Shown here: positions 1-8,184 of the stretch, piece after piece
How the letters are laid out: each line of letters begins with the position of its first letter
Numbering within the stretch: the stretch's first letter is position 1
Assembly (NCBI RefSeq): GCF_012912005.1
Contig: NZ_JABBEA010000013.1
Location: 1 to 64,000 of the forward strand
Reading direction: 5' to 3'
DNA: 64,000 nt
Origin: Paenibacillus sp. SZ31
GTDB taxonomy: Bacteria > Bacillota > Bacilli > Paenibacillales > Paenibacillaceae
Made by a program: the position numbers and the translations under genes
The notes under the pieces: generated by a model
Seen by the model: only the letters and a program-made list of their open reading frames with translations
What the model was told of the DNA's origin: nothing
Databases searched by the model: none

Positions 1-27
1 TTTCCCCTGCTCGTTTTGCGATGAAAT

Positions 28-219
28 TTACGGACAAATCCGCAGCGTAGTGTCTACTTTTTTGACATAGGTCCAATTCCTTACTTTAAAAACCTCAGGT
101 ATGTAATAATCATCTCCTCGGGACGGTACCATTTCCTCGAAAAAAATTCTGTTTTCGATTTCGAATTCATACAAGTCTTCAATATCTGTATCTTTTAACT
201 TCTCAATTACTATATTCAT
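28..219 (-). pseudogene. GNAT acetyltransferase, N-terminal fragment
   Basis: The reading frame has a good ribosome binding site (GGAGG, nine bases before the ATG at 219). Its first ~47 residues read like the N-terminus of RimJ/RimL-type GNAT N-acetyltransferases (IENRIFFEEMVPSRGDDYY). After KVR the similarity stops and about 16 unrelated residues lead to a stop. The family is normally ~170 residues, so acetyl-CoA binding motif A is missing and the product should be inactive. The break near position 79 may mark the edge of the prophage-derived segment (inference). The family call is from pattern recognition only. Confidence 0.55.
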
Positions 220-564
220 GAATCTTTTCCTCCAATCAACTTTAATGCAAGATACTACGAATCTACTTCTGTAAACTATAATCTACACCACGATTTCAGT
301 TTATTCTAATTTTTGAATAGTTGAAAAATATTAACTTAATGCAATTAAGTTTTTGTAAAGCAAGTATAACATTCCAATATTCGTTATTTAACATTATGAG
401 CGATTAATGGATATTAAAATACCTAGTAAATTTAGTGATATTTGGATTAACATTATGGAAACCTAGACTCGAAGATGTGGGTGTATATTATGGGGCTTTT
501 TGAACACATGAGCAATTATATGAACTATTGATCTGCGGTACTATAATTACTTAATGATGATAAG
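220..564. other. AT-rich intergenic stretch, nothing recognised
   Basis: No open frame with a ribosome binding site, no repeat and no clear terminator is seen. It separates the acetyltransferase fragment from the terminase remnant and probably contains the promoter of the former on the minus strand. Confidence 0.4.
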
Positions 565-768
565 TTGACTTCTAAATTGACCGCAAGGAGATGGTCAATG
601 ACCAGTAAGGGGAAGATATTCCTTGAAAGCAAGAAGGACATGAAAAAACGTGGTCTCAAGTCACCGGATAGAGCTGACGCATATGTTCTCGCCTTTGGTG
701 AATATCTGCTGGGAGCACCTCAATCTATAATGCTTCCGTCAATAAGTAGTGTGTCAATAAAAAGATAA
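565..768 (+). pseudogene. Phage terminase large subunit, C-terminal remnant
   Basis: The middle of this frame (residues ~8-46: RRWSMTSKGKIFLESK, then KKRGLKSPDRADAYVLAF) matches the conserved end of TerL nuclease domains, where the SPDRADAL-type motif carries a catalytic-site aspartate. A complete TerL is 400-600 residues; only this tail remains and there is no ATPase domain upstream. The frame runs on into about 20 unrelated residues. It is a prophage relic, and with the HNH and portal wrecks further right it defines 0.5-8 kb as a decayed phage packaging module. Confidence 0.7.
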
Positions 769-1089
769 ACTGAAGATTCCATATCCCAATCATATAGTGG
801 GGATAATATAAAGAGCAGTGCCAATAAACTAAAGGATTGCGGGATGCTTTGCTCTTCTGAAAAGTGATAGTAAAATGGCGGTAATCTGGCAATCGAATGA
901 CGGTGAAACAGCAATACACTAGGCACATAGAGAGGTTAACCCTCTCCGGTGTGCCTGCCCGTTATCGCAGCATACTCGGCTGCGCTGTGGGAAGGCGTTC
1001 CTTAGACGTGGATCGTCAAGGGTGCTGTGCGAGGAATGGGGTTAAGATCACTCCAATATTTTACATGTCCTTCATGGGAGGATATTACC
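769..1089. other. Degenerate stretch after the terminase remnant
   Basis: No intact gene is supported. A 70-codon plus-strand frame (897-1109) has no ribosome binding site and no recognisable motif. The stretch looks like further decayed phage DNA. Confidence 0.35.
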
Positions 1090-1197
1090 ATGCGCTATAT
1101 TTGGAATAGACCAAGATATGATGGATGGCGCTATACACCGTTTTGGTTTGTAAAGATCAATAGGATTAAAGAAATGGGTATAAAGAACTTAATATGA
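1090..1197 (+). CDS. Possible 35-residue aromatic-rich small protein
   Basis: The ATG at 1090 is preceded by a strong ribosome binding site (GGGAGGA, seven bases upstream). The 35-codon frame encodes a basic, Trp/Tyr/Phe-rich peptide (starting MRYIWNRPRYDGWRY) with no signal peptide or membrane segment. The family is not recognised. It could be a genuine small phage gene or the tail of a decayed one, because upstream codons remain open in the same frame. The ribosome binding site is the main argument for it. Confidence 0.3.
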   Translation: MRYIWNRPRYDGWRYTPFWFVKINRIKEMGIKNLI

Positions 1198-1293
1198 TTG
1201 GGTTGAAATGGTAAATATCATGGACAATATAGCCAATATATGTTTTATTTACAATATGAATAACTCATCTTGTAATGAAAATGGGGCATGTAA

Positions 1294-2097
1294 ATGGCTA
1301 CTCTATTTATATATAAAATGTCGGATCAGTTAGATTTGTTTCTGTTTGATGAGAATGGGAACTTATCGATACCTAGATTAACTGAAACTATGGAACAAAG
1401 AATATCGCCGAACCACAATGGGTTAATAAGTGGTGAAGGATTCACAAACATAACAACTTTTGTATACGATGGGGTACATTGTTTAGAATGTTTTTGTACA
1501 ACAGAAAGTAGCCTTGGTTATTATTATCAAGCGAGGGTTGAACAGGGAAATGTCACTACAGAAAAAGTCCAACATTCATATTTCAGCAAATCTAATGTGA
1601 AGTTGACATCTGACGGCAACCTTATAATTAAGTTCGACTGGACATCTGAAGAAAAGGCGAAATCACGCGTTAAAGAAATGATTCAATCTATAGCGATAGA
1701 ACTAGAATCTTTTAAAATAACTGATGGAATGTTGAGATATATTCAAGGCCAATATCATTGGACATCAGCAAAAATCGACCAAATCTTTAAAGATGGAGAC
1801 AAAACAAAAAAAGTATCCTATACAATCGATCCATCTGATACAGACTCAAGATCACTTGTTGATGAGGAATACAAGGATCATGGTAACATGTGCCACTTGG
1901 CTTTTGAAATGCCGTTTCATTATGAGCAGAGGCATAGAGATACGCCTTCTTTAATAAACGTAAAGTTATATAGAGAAGGCGGTCATCGAATAGTGATTAA
2001 TGAAGATGAGTTTGGAAATAATGTAGATCTAAATATATTCCAGATATATTTAATGAACGAACTGATTAGAATCAAAAATGAGTCCGATGGGATGTGA
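1294..2097 (+). CDS. Hypothetical protein, first gene of an overlapping three-gene operon
   Basis: The frame encodes 267 residues, is mostly hydrophilic, and has no signal peptide or membrane helix, so the product should be cytoplasmic. I do not recognise the family. The N-terminal ~90 residues alternate short hydrophobic stretches that suggest beta structure; a probable helix follows (residues ~122-145), then the Trp-containing segment QGQYHWTSAKIDQIF and an acidic C-terminus. The start has only a weak upstream G-rich stretch. The gene lies immediately before the next one, and the AT-rich composition differs from the flanking core genes, which suggests acquisition. Co-transcription with the two genes downstream and the location among phage relics make a defence or phage-cargo role conceivable; that is inference, not a family match. 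Confidence 0.7.
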   Translation: MATLFIYKMSDQLDLFLFDENGNLSIPRLTETMEQRISPNHNGLISGEGFTNITTFVYDGVHCLECFCTTESSLGYYYQARVEQGNVTTEKVQHSYFSKSNVKLTSDGNLIIKFDWTSEEKAKSRVKEMIQSIAIELESFKITDGMLRYIQGQYHWTSAKIDQIFKDGDKTKKVSYTIDPSDTDSRSLVDEEYKDHGNMCHLAFEMPFHYEQRHRDTPSLINVKLYREGGHRIVINEDEFGNNVDLNIFQIYLMNELIRIKNESDGM

Positions 2098-2101
2098 AGA
2101 C

Positions 2102-2701
2102 ATGAAGTTCACTTTATTCTCAGTGGATACAAATAATGACTTTAGAAAAACAAAAAACTTAATTAAATTTTTGTCTGATGATGAGATAAGTATATTTCAT
2201 TTTGCTGAAATCGATGATCATTTAACACACGTGGTATTCAATCTTAAAGATGAATACTTATTCGGGACAAAAATATCAGGTCATCATATGAATATGCCTG
2301 TAAATCAATATATAAATGCTTTTTACGATGATAAAAGCAATTTGGTCTTTTTAGAGTTTATTAACGAAAAGTACATTGATGTGATTCAGAAATTTTTGGA
2401 AAAAGAAGAAATAATGATTAATAGTTACCAATTGACAAACACAGTCATTATTAGTGTATTAGAAAAACTTAATGGTTTTATAAAAAATATAGAACTATAC
2501 GATGACGATGAAGAGGAAATTAATTATGAATCGGTAAAAAGGGAGATTATACTCGATCAGATTAAAAGTAAAAATTTAATAATTTCCTATTTATTAATGC
2601 TTAGTGATTCCAATTTCATATCTTTAGCAAGAACCGGAGTCGTATCGATTAACAACAATGATATTATTACTCTGACTAAATTTGTAGGGGCCTTTTCTTA
2701 A
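2102..2701 (+). CDS. Hypothetical protein, second gene of the three-gene operon
   Basis: The protein has about 199 residues from the ATG at 2102. An in-frame ATG at 2078 inside the previous gene is possible; 2102 lies five bases after that gene's stop, the usual layout for translational coupling. It is soluble and acidic, with an Asp/Glu run (YDDDEEEINYES) near residue 135, and has no signal peptide. The N-terminal half looks like alternating strands and the C-terminal half like helices. I do not recognise the family. Its stop codon TAA overlaps the next ATG (TAATG), so the three products are probably made in fixed ratio and may form a complex (inference). Confidence 0.7.
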   Translation: MKFTLFSVDTNNDFRKTKNLIKFLSDDEISIFHFAEIDDHLTHVVFNLKDEYLFGTKISGHHMNMPVNQYINAFYDDKSNLVFLEFINEKYIDVIQKFLEKEEIMINSYQLTNTVIISVLEKLNGFIKNIELYDDDEEEINYESVKREIILDQIKSKNLIISYLLMLSDSNFISLARTGVVSINNNDIITLTKFVGAFS

Positions 2702-3360
2702 TGTATAGAATAATAAATATTATAGCTGTTATTATGGCTGCCGTTCTTGGGGCGATACTGGGAGGAGAATACAAGAATCCTCTTCATCTATTGGGACTTG
2801 TCACAATCATCGCATATGCAGTAATTGTTGATAACTTAATTAGAGAGCACGAAAAGAAAAATGCTGACATGGAATCCAAGGAAATAGATCTAGATAGTAA
2901 AAATGAGCAACTCGTTAAAACCAAACAGCAACTTAATGACACTACATTAAAACTATCCCAAATCTTATTACAAACAAATCAAAGTGGTGATAATCGTATG
3001 TATTTAGCGGTTTTTCCATCAACATCAGGAATAATATCTTTTTCTTCCCCAATTGAAATTCATGTTGTTCTAAATACACCTTTCGATATTCAACCGGCAC
3101 CTGACATAAAACTCATTACAAAAGAACGTTGGAAAAGCATAAAAGCCGATGGGAATATCGTTCTGCCGTCAAGGTACGCAAATCAATTTGAATATACAGT
3201 TTCCAGTTCGCGTAATAGAAGTTTACAAAACCATCTGAATAAATATTTTGTTTATAAGTTAGAAATAGAATTTCCTAAGGCCGGAGTGTTTGAGTTCATA
3301 ATAGAAGCGAAATCCAACGAGTTTATTTCTACGATTAGTAATAATATTGAAGTTGCTTAA
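2701..3360 (+). CDS. Membrane-anchored coiled-coil protein, third gene of the operon
   Basis: The protein has 219 residues. Two hydrophobic segments at residues ~5-22 and ~27-46 form an N-terminal membrane hairpin. A charged heptad-rich coiled coil follows at ~48-95 (repeated EKK, SKE, KNEQLV, KQQLND). A C-terminal beta-rich domain (~97-219) lacks cysteines and known motifs. The start overlaps the upstream stop by one base. A terminator follows directly, closing the unit. A membrane-tethered coiled coil with a beta domain, made with two soluble partners, resembles in layout the effector or sensor of multi-gene defence cassettes, but no family was recognised and the function is unknown. Confidence 0.7.
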   Translation: MYRIINIIAVIMAAVLGAILGGEYKNPLHLLGLVTIIAYAVIVDNLIREHEKKNADMESKEIDLDSKNEQLVKTKQQLNDTTLKLSQILLQTNQSGDNRMYLAVFPSTSGIISFSSPIEIHVVLNTPFDIQPAPDIKLITKERWKSIKADGNIVLPSRYANQFEYTVSSSRNRSLQNHLNKYFVYKLEIEFPKAGVFEFIIEAKSNEFISTISNNIEVA

Positions 3361-3391
3361 AACCTACTGTTAATCAGTAGGTTTTTTATTT
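3360..3391 (+). terminator. Rho-independent terminator of the three-gene operon
   Basis: Perfect nine-base stem AACCTACTG / CAGTAGGTT with a TTAAT loop, followed by TTTTTATTT. Confidence 0.9.
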
Positions 3392-3551
3392 GACAATTAA
3401 TAGGGGATGTCACAAAAAAGTTGTTTGTTTTTTTAGGGTGTATAACCTAGGGAATTTATTCTCAATAATCCTTGATAATACTAACTTAATTCAATGTTGC
3501 CGAGTTAGTTCTTTATATAGATATGAATAACTCGTTAGGAGTGAGAAAGAC

Positions 3552-3710
3552 ATGCGAGATATATTGTTCGTTTTGCTGTATACGGCGATATTGGCAGCGA
3601 TTGTTTCGTATGGATACCAAATTTATGCTAGTCGGCAGCAAGTTAAGGCATACAAACAGATGGAGGAAACGCAAAAGGAGCTTAAACGGAAGTTTGAGGA
3701 AATGAGTTGA
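3552..3710 (+). CDS. Small single-pass membrane protein (52 residues)
   Basis: The frame starts at an ATG preceded by AGGAGTGAG at good spacing and encodes 52 residues. Residues ~4-24 form a hydrophobic helix (ILFVLLYTAILAAIVSYGYQ). The rest is a charged, heptad-like tail rich in Gln, Glu and Lys. Small proteins of this shape occur in phage lysis or structural modules, often near HNH and packaging genes; here the next gene is a ruined HNH endonuclease whose start follows six bases after this stop. It appears intact, but its phage role is inferred from context. Confidence 0.6.
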   Translation: MRDILFVLLYTAILAAIVSYGYQIYASRQQVKAYKQMEETQKELKRKFEEMS

Positions 3711-3716
3711 GTGTTC

Positions 3717-3994
3717 ATGCCGCTTAAACGATTCTGTAGTAAGCAAGGATATAAGGAAACCATAACAGAGGGTAGATATTGTGAAGACCACCAAGACCAA
3801 GTACATAACTATGACCAACATAGAGGTACAGCAGCTGAGCACGGATACGACAGCTGATGGCGTAAATCCAGGGACGGTTATCTAAGGAAGCATCCACTGT
3901 GTGTACTCACTGGAAGCAGGGCTATGTGCAGGCAGCTACAGTAGTCGATCAAATCGTTCCACATAACATAAGGTTAGACAAGAGGTGTGAATGA
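3717..3994 (+). pseudogene. Phage HNH endonuclease, broken by a stop and a frameshift
   Basis: The N-terminus (MPLKRFCSKQGYKE, then EGRYCEDHQ, then RGTAAEHGYDS) and the segment WRKSRDGYLRKHPLC match phage HNH nucleases that sit beside terminase genes. An in-frame TGA falls between GYDS and WRKS (near 3859). A frame change near 3900 is then needed to read CTHWKQGYVQAATVVDQIVPH. The HNH core motif, normally DHIVPH, reads DQIVPH, so a catalytic histidine is replaced as well. The three lesions together make it non-functional. Its final TGA overlaps an ATG for the next remnant, the layout of an original phage operon. Confidence 0.75.
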
Positions 3995-4148
3995 CCGACA
4001 AGCACGTTCTTGCTGAGCAGGATTCGCGGCGTGTATTTAAATATAGTGAGATTAAAGAGGAAATTGCGGTTTGCTGGAAAATGAGGAACTGGAAGTAGCG
4101 TCGACAAGTATGGAGCAGAGAAAAGGGATTCTGAAAGGACTACATTGA
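3991..4148 (+). pseudogene. Frameshifted phage gene remnant after HNH
   Basis: The ATG overlaps the stop of the HNH relic. The first frame reads MTDKHVLAEQDSRRVFKYSE and continues for ~35 residues to a stop. One frame over, LLENEELEVASTSMEQRKGI runs to a TGA at 4146-4148. Joining both frames gives one protein of about 50 residues, so a single-base indel probably split it. In many phages the gene after HNH is a small terminase subunit, but I see no motif to confirm that. Confidence 0.4.
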
Positions 4149-4181
4149 TAAAAAATACCGACCCCAAGGGATCGGTATAAA
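4149..4181 (-). terminator. Terminator for the minus-strand pair
   Basis: Stem ATACCGA / TCGGTAT around a CC..GG core, followed on the minus strand by TTTTTTAT. It lies just beyond the stop of the gene at 4189. Confidence 0.75.
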
Positions 4182-4188
4182 AGCTTCT

Positions 4189-4608
4189 CTAATCACCATA
4201 ACAAGATAGTGAAACATCCACAATTGCTTTCCAAGGGTCATCACCGTTGCTATCTCGAAGGATGGAAAAAACCTCAATACTTACTTTGTTGGTAGTTTCA
4301 TCCCAATTTTTTATTCCATAGTACATCCCTATATGGCCAAACGGTCTCTCGATGTAGGTATCATGACCGAAATGAAAGTCATGCCCACCTAGAGTCATGG
4401 CAATATATTTTGTTTCAGAAGGTACAGTAAGCTCAATTCCCTTTACTGAATATTTTTTGCCATCTGACTCAGTGAATTCAGCAGTCCAGTATAAATTTTT
4501 TAATAATCGTAGTCCCGTAATAGTCGTTAAATTAGAACTCTGGGCATCTTTAGGAAGATCATTTTTACGCTTTATAATCCCATGACCATTTCTAGAAGTT
4601 GTTTGCAT
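4189..4608 (-). CDS. Hypothetical protein, 139 residues
   Basis: The family is not recognised. The product is soluble with no signal peptide; the central part alternates polar and hydrophobic residues, as expected for a beta-sandwich, and contains a His-rich stretch (GGHDFHFGHDTY, residues ~74-85). The ribosome binding site is weak (AAGAGA). It lies downstream of, and in the same direction as, the small gene at 4695-4958, with a terminator after it, so the two probably form one transcript. Both are flanked by phage relics, suggesting acquired cargo. Small paired beta-rich proteins in such positions can be toxins, lectin-like proteins or structural proteins; nothing here decides. Confidence 0.6.
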   Translation of the reverse strand: MQTTSRNGHGIIKRKNDLPKDAQSSNLTTITGLRLLKNLYWTAEFTESDGKKYSVKGIELTVPSETKYIAMTLGGHDFHFGHDTYIERPFGHIGMYYGIKNWDETTNKVSIEVFSILRDSNGDDPWKAIVDVSLSCYGD

Positions 4609-4694
4609 AATTTATCTCTTCTTTCAATTTATTTTTTGTTTAATGCAGACCTTCACAGACAATATAAATTTTGTCATTAAGACTAGTGATGTGC

Positions 4695-4958
4695 TTATTG
4701 TCTGGTAAAGGCTCTAACATTAATGGATGGAGTACCAGCAGGTTCTGAGTTATAAAATTTAAGCTTTAACGTTGAAGTACCTACTACATCTTGACTTAAA
4801 AGAAACACTTTTTTACCTTCTGGTATTTCGTAACCCCAGAAAAAGGGCCGACCATTAGTTGGAGCAGGAAGTTCAATTGGAAGTGTAGATCCTGGAGGTA
4901 TATCCTTATCATTCTCAGACGTTAAAGTTGCACCAAACACTGGATCGGTTTTGTTCAT
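4695..4958 (-). CDS. Hypothetical small beta-rich protein, 87 residues
   Basis: The start ATG follows AAGGGAG at suitable distance on the minus strand. The 87-residue product is soluble, Pro/Gly/Thr-rich and lacks cysteine and a signal peptide. The motif LPIELPAPTNGRPFFWGYEI is distinctive, and the C-terminal half (TSTLKLKFYN...SINVRAFTRQ) looks like paired beta strands. I do not recognise the family. It is the first gene of a two-gene unit with 4189-4608. Confidence 0.6.
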   Translation of the reverse strand: MNKTDPVFGATLTSENDKDIPPGSTLPIELPAPTNGRPFFWGYEIPEGKKVFLLSQDVVGTSTLKLKFYNSEPAGTPSINVRAFTRQ

Positions 4959-5319
4959 AGTGTAAAACTCCCTTTATTTATTATTTGTTGAACAACATTA
5001 ATATGCACAATAATTTATTTTTTAGTGATAGTATTTATTGTTTTTTTACTTCTATGGGTCCTTCCCAGGGCTAGGGGGCGGGTACGAATGACTCCGATAT
5101 GTGACTATGTTTGTGTCGAGATTGTAAATATGAAGGGAGGGTATGCAGCGTTTGGTAGCAATCAAAGAGCCACCTGTACCCATGTTGCGAAGATGCAACC
5201 AGGGCGGCAATGCTATGGTTGTGTATGGGGCAGATGGGATGGGGTTAAGCAATTCTGTAGTAGACCAAAATGCATAAAGAAGGTAGAATGTGGTGTACTA
5301 AAAAACAAGGGAGGCTAAC
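4959..5319. other. Promoter region of the minus-strand pair plus decayed DNA
   Basis: The left end should carry the promoter for the pair at 4189-4958. To the right, a 97-codon frame (5025-5318) lacks a ribosome binding site. A 44-codon frame from 5143 (containing KEPPVPMLRRCNQGG) has a G-rich run too close to its ATG. Both are treated as decayed phage sequence; no gene is supported. Confidence 0.35.
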
Positions 5320-6033
5320 ATGAAGTTTAAAAACAAATCAATTATTGCTTGCGCTATACTTATTGTATCTCTGACCTTATTTTTTTCATACGGATCAGTA
5401 GATGCTGAAAGGGAACCAGGTTTACTAGCAGGGAGTCCAGTAGAGGCTGGTCCAGTTAATATTCCTGATGAATGGACAGATAGCAATCCGACAACCTACG
5501 CAGGTGTCCTAATAGGTACAGAATATTCTTTTAATTTCAGTGTCCCTAAGGATATAACAGAGGTTTACTTTTTTGCTAACAATGGATCAAGACTGTACAT
5601 ATACTCAAACGATGAATTATTAGGAGAAATAACTGGACGAAGCACTGATTCTACCTCATATGTAAGTGTATCTTATCAATCTGTCACTAAAGTAGTCATT
5701 TTTCCTAAACTAGGTCATGATGAAGGTTGGGTGAAAGGTGTAGATCTTTACGGTACGGATTCAAGCAATTCTACAGAGGAACCTCCTGTGGTAGTTGACC
5801 CTGAACCCACTAATAGTGCTGCCTTATTAGAAATTTACTTAGTTAGTGGGCAAACCAGAGAATATGAAGTTTCCGAATCAGAATTAAACAATTTCTTAAG
5901 TTGGTATAATAAAGGTGGAATTAGTGGTTCGGAGTATTACATCTTTGATAAAAAATATAATCTTGGGAAATTCAACAGCAGAAAAGATTATATTGCTTAC
6001 GATAAAATTGAGATGTTTGAAGTGAATCAGTGA
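5320..6033 (+). CDS. Secreted protein of unknown function
   Basis: GGGAGG precedes the ATG at good spacing. Residues 1-30 form a Sec signal peptide (basic start, hydrophobic core, cleavage near SVDA-E). Residues ~45-145 are a beta-rich domain (TEYSFNFSVP, VYFFANNGSRLYIYS), then a Glu/Pro linker (~150-165), then a C-terminal ~70-residue module beginning ALLEIYLVSGQTREYEVSES and ending YDKIEMFEVNQ. I recall similar ends in other Paenibacillus extracellular proteins but cannot name a family. No LPXTG or SLH anchor is present, so it is probably released. A terminator follows directly. Confidence 0.75.
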   Translation: MKFKNKSIIACAILIVSLTLFFSYGSVDAEREPGLLAGSPVEAGPVNIPDEWTDSNPTTYAGVLIGTEYSFNFSVPKDITEVYFFANNGSRLYIYSNDELLGEITGRSTDSTSYVSVSYQSVTKVVIFPKLGHDEGWVKGVDLYGTDSSNSTEEPPVVVDPEPTNSAALLEIYLVSGQTREYEVSESELNNFLSWYNKGGISGSEYYIFDKKYNLGKFNSRKDYIAYDKIEMFEVNQ

Positions 6034-6039
6034 TATTCA

Positions 6040-6067
6040 AAGGCACCCATCGTGGTGCTTTTTTCTT
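6040..6067 (+). terminator. Terminator of the secreted-protein gene
   Basis: GCACC / GGTGC stem with a short loop followed by TTTTTTC, just after the stop at 6033. Confidence 0.75.
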
Positions 6068-6326
6068 TGTCTTCATGTGACGGAATATGAGCCGTTTTAA
6101 GTTTCACAGCATGAGAACGTCTGTTTGCAGGGATTAGTCCTTTGAAGAGCGGAGAACAGCGTCTGAGTGAGCCTATGCATGCATATGATGATCACCCGAA
6201 CGTTGAAACCAACTCAATCGTGCCAATCGATCAGATTAATGTAGCAACCTGCAGGTTCGTGACCTACAGGCTGGACATATAAATATGCAGATGGTTCGAG
6301 ATCTGGAATATCTCACGTGTTAGATA

Positions 6327-7007
6327 TCAAGCTTCAGCAGGTTGATCTGTTGTAAGAATTCCTTTAGAGTCACGTTCTTCTATGCTTTGACGTTGGTTTT
6401 CCGAGATTGTTTCATTGTATATGCTTTCTATCTCCGCAGGTTCCGTAATTTGGTTTTGAATGATGATATTTATTAATTTGAATAATGTGAGTGCTGTATT
6501 GCTGTCATCTGTCAAATCAATTCGTCCGGGATGAACAGCGTTATTCCCGACAACCCTAACAATATCTAGTGATTTCTGGATTTTTAAAGGAAGCCCTTCT
6601 GAAACAAGGAATTTTATGTCGCTATTAATATTTTGGCTGGTTTTATCGTATTTTTTTAAAATCTCTTTTAATAGTTTTTCTAAAACCAATCTTAGCAAAG
6701 CCGCTGCTCCTCTAGGAGAGGTGTTTAGAATATCTCTCGCTTCATTGTAATCATCAAGTAGATAGTTTGGCATATCTTCATGAGGCATTGGAGCGTAAGA
6801 AAGGGAGGGAAGAATCATATTTCCTTGAAACCAAAATGATATTCTCTGACAATGGTCACACATACAGTGGTACATTGAACTAACTTCATCTATATTTCCA
6901 GGTTGTCCATACCACATGCTACTCCAACTTTGAGTTGTATAAACTTCGTAGTGTGGACAACTGAATTTTTTCGAATAAAGTTCTGGTGGGAAATATGTAT
7001 TTTTCAT
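6327..7007 (-). CDS. DUF4145 domain protein
   Basis: The start follows GAAAGGAA at proper spacing. The 226-residue protein has an N-terminal segment with a possible zinc site (SCPHYEVY near residue 17, CMCDHC near 49-54). The DUF4145 domain then covers ~85-190 with the characteristic NTSPRGAAALLRLVLEKLL and VGNNAVHPG motifs. DUF4145 proteins are small soluble helical proteins often found fused to, or next to, restriction-modification and other defence genes; the biochemical role is unknown. It stands alone here between phage relics, so it is plausibly defence-linked cargo (inference). Confidence 0.75.
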   Translation of the reverse strand: MKNTYFPPELYSKKFSCPHYEVYTTQSWSSMWYGQPGNIDEVSSMYHCMCDHCQRISFWFQGNMILPSLSYAPMPHEDMPNYLLDDYNEARDILNTSPRGAAALLRLVLEKLLKEILKKYDKTSQNINSDIKFLVSEGLPLKIQKSLDIVRVVGNNAVHPGRIDLTDDSNTALTLFKLINIIIQNQITEPAEIESIYNETISENQRQSIEERDSKGILTTDQPAEA

Positions 7008-7191
7008 ATGCTAGTTCCTTTCAATTTTGGATTTTTCTTAATTATACAATTGTTACTATTGGAGGTGTTAAATAATATTATGAGATTTTTTCAAATCCGT
7101 AGTAACACTATAGTAACTCGATGATATTATAAATCCATAGAAGTATGAAGAAATGTAGAAGGTAAGGAAACTTTTCCTGCCTTCTATTTTT

Positions 7192-7888
7192 ATGTCTGGA
7201 GGTGAAACATTGAAATGGTATCATAAAGCCATTTTTTCATTTGCGAATTCGGTTCTTCCGGCTGCTGTAAAGCGACAGATGATGGGTTTTGGCATGGTGA
7301 CCTCGCCAAGATCGTCAAACGGCTGGGATATATTCAATTGGCTCCCGAAAAAGTACCAGAGTGCTCATAATATTGATCTGACCAAACTCCAAAACCATAC
7401 AGCCGAGGAATTGCTTGAGATTCTTGTGTCTGTTCATCCCGATATTTCGCATGCGCTCTACAACTTTCTGCGTATGGGAGACACGCCACTTACATTTCAG
7501 CAAAGAAGCAGAGTGGGAGTGATGGTAAGAGTGGGCAAAGGTCACTTGATGCAATCAAAACTGACGGGATTCTCTACTTCCCTCTCCTGTTATCAGCATG
7601 GAAGGTCGCTGATAAGCTTAATACGATTCAGCGGATGATGATTATGGTACGTGGGCTTGTGCTGGTGAAGTAGTTCTGAACGAGCAATGGTAAAGATGTG
7701 ATTGATATCGTACCAGTTGATCCTGCGACGATTTGGTTCAGGAGAGGTGCCTTGGCGATACATTAAGAGTCCAAGTCCTCTTACTGGTCAAGAATGGTCT
7801 GGGCATTACGAAAAGATTATACGCCGACATTCATCTATAAAGAGTTCGATCTTTTGGTGGATGATCCTTACAGACAAACGCCCATAGC
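7192..7888 (+). pseudogene. Phage portal protein, multiply frameshifted
   Basis: From the ATG near 7213 the first ~85 residues read as the N-terminus of a phage portal protein (KWYHKAIFSFANSVLP, NWLPKKYQ, VSVHPDISHALYNFLRMGD). The frame then loses similarity. Later pieces reappear in other frames: IDIVPVDPATIWF near 7700-7735 and EFDLLVDDPYRQTPIA ending near 7888, both typical of portal cores. Several indels and stops intervene, and the C-terminal half is missing. DNA from 7889 to about 8150 has no intact frame and may be more of the same module. Confidence 0.7.
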
Positions 7889-8184
7889 AAATTTGAAAGG
7901 TTGAATTCATTACTTGGGTACTATTTTGGTTTTACTTTCAGCATGAAAGGATTTAGCAACGGGGGTGTAAAACTCAAGGCGAATCACTTTGATGGATACG
8001 GCCTTCTTACATCTGTCCGATTTAAAAGATAATCTGTGCTGATCTGATGATAATCAGCCAGTTTAATCAATATAGCTGTTGGGATGTATAACTCGCCACG
8101 CTTGCAGTTATTTTAGCGGATTTCCCGCTAAAACCCCATCACACCTCATCTCTTGAGTTACAATCTCCCTGAGGTGACCTTACC

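Noticed and set aside
897..1109. 70-codon frame in the degenerate stretch
   Set aside because: No ribosome binding site and no protein pattern; probably part of phage decay.
5025..5318. 97-codon plus-strand frame before the secreted protein
   Set aside because: No ribosome binding site. The N-terminal hydrophobic run is followed by a non-protein-like Cys/Arg-rich sequence, more consistent with decayed DNA.
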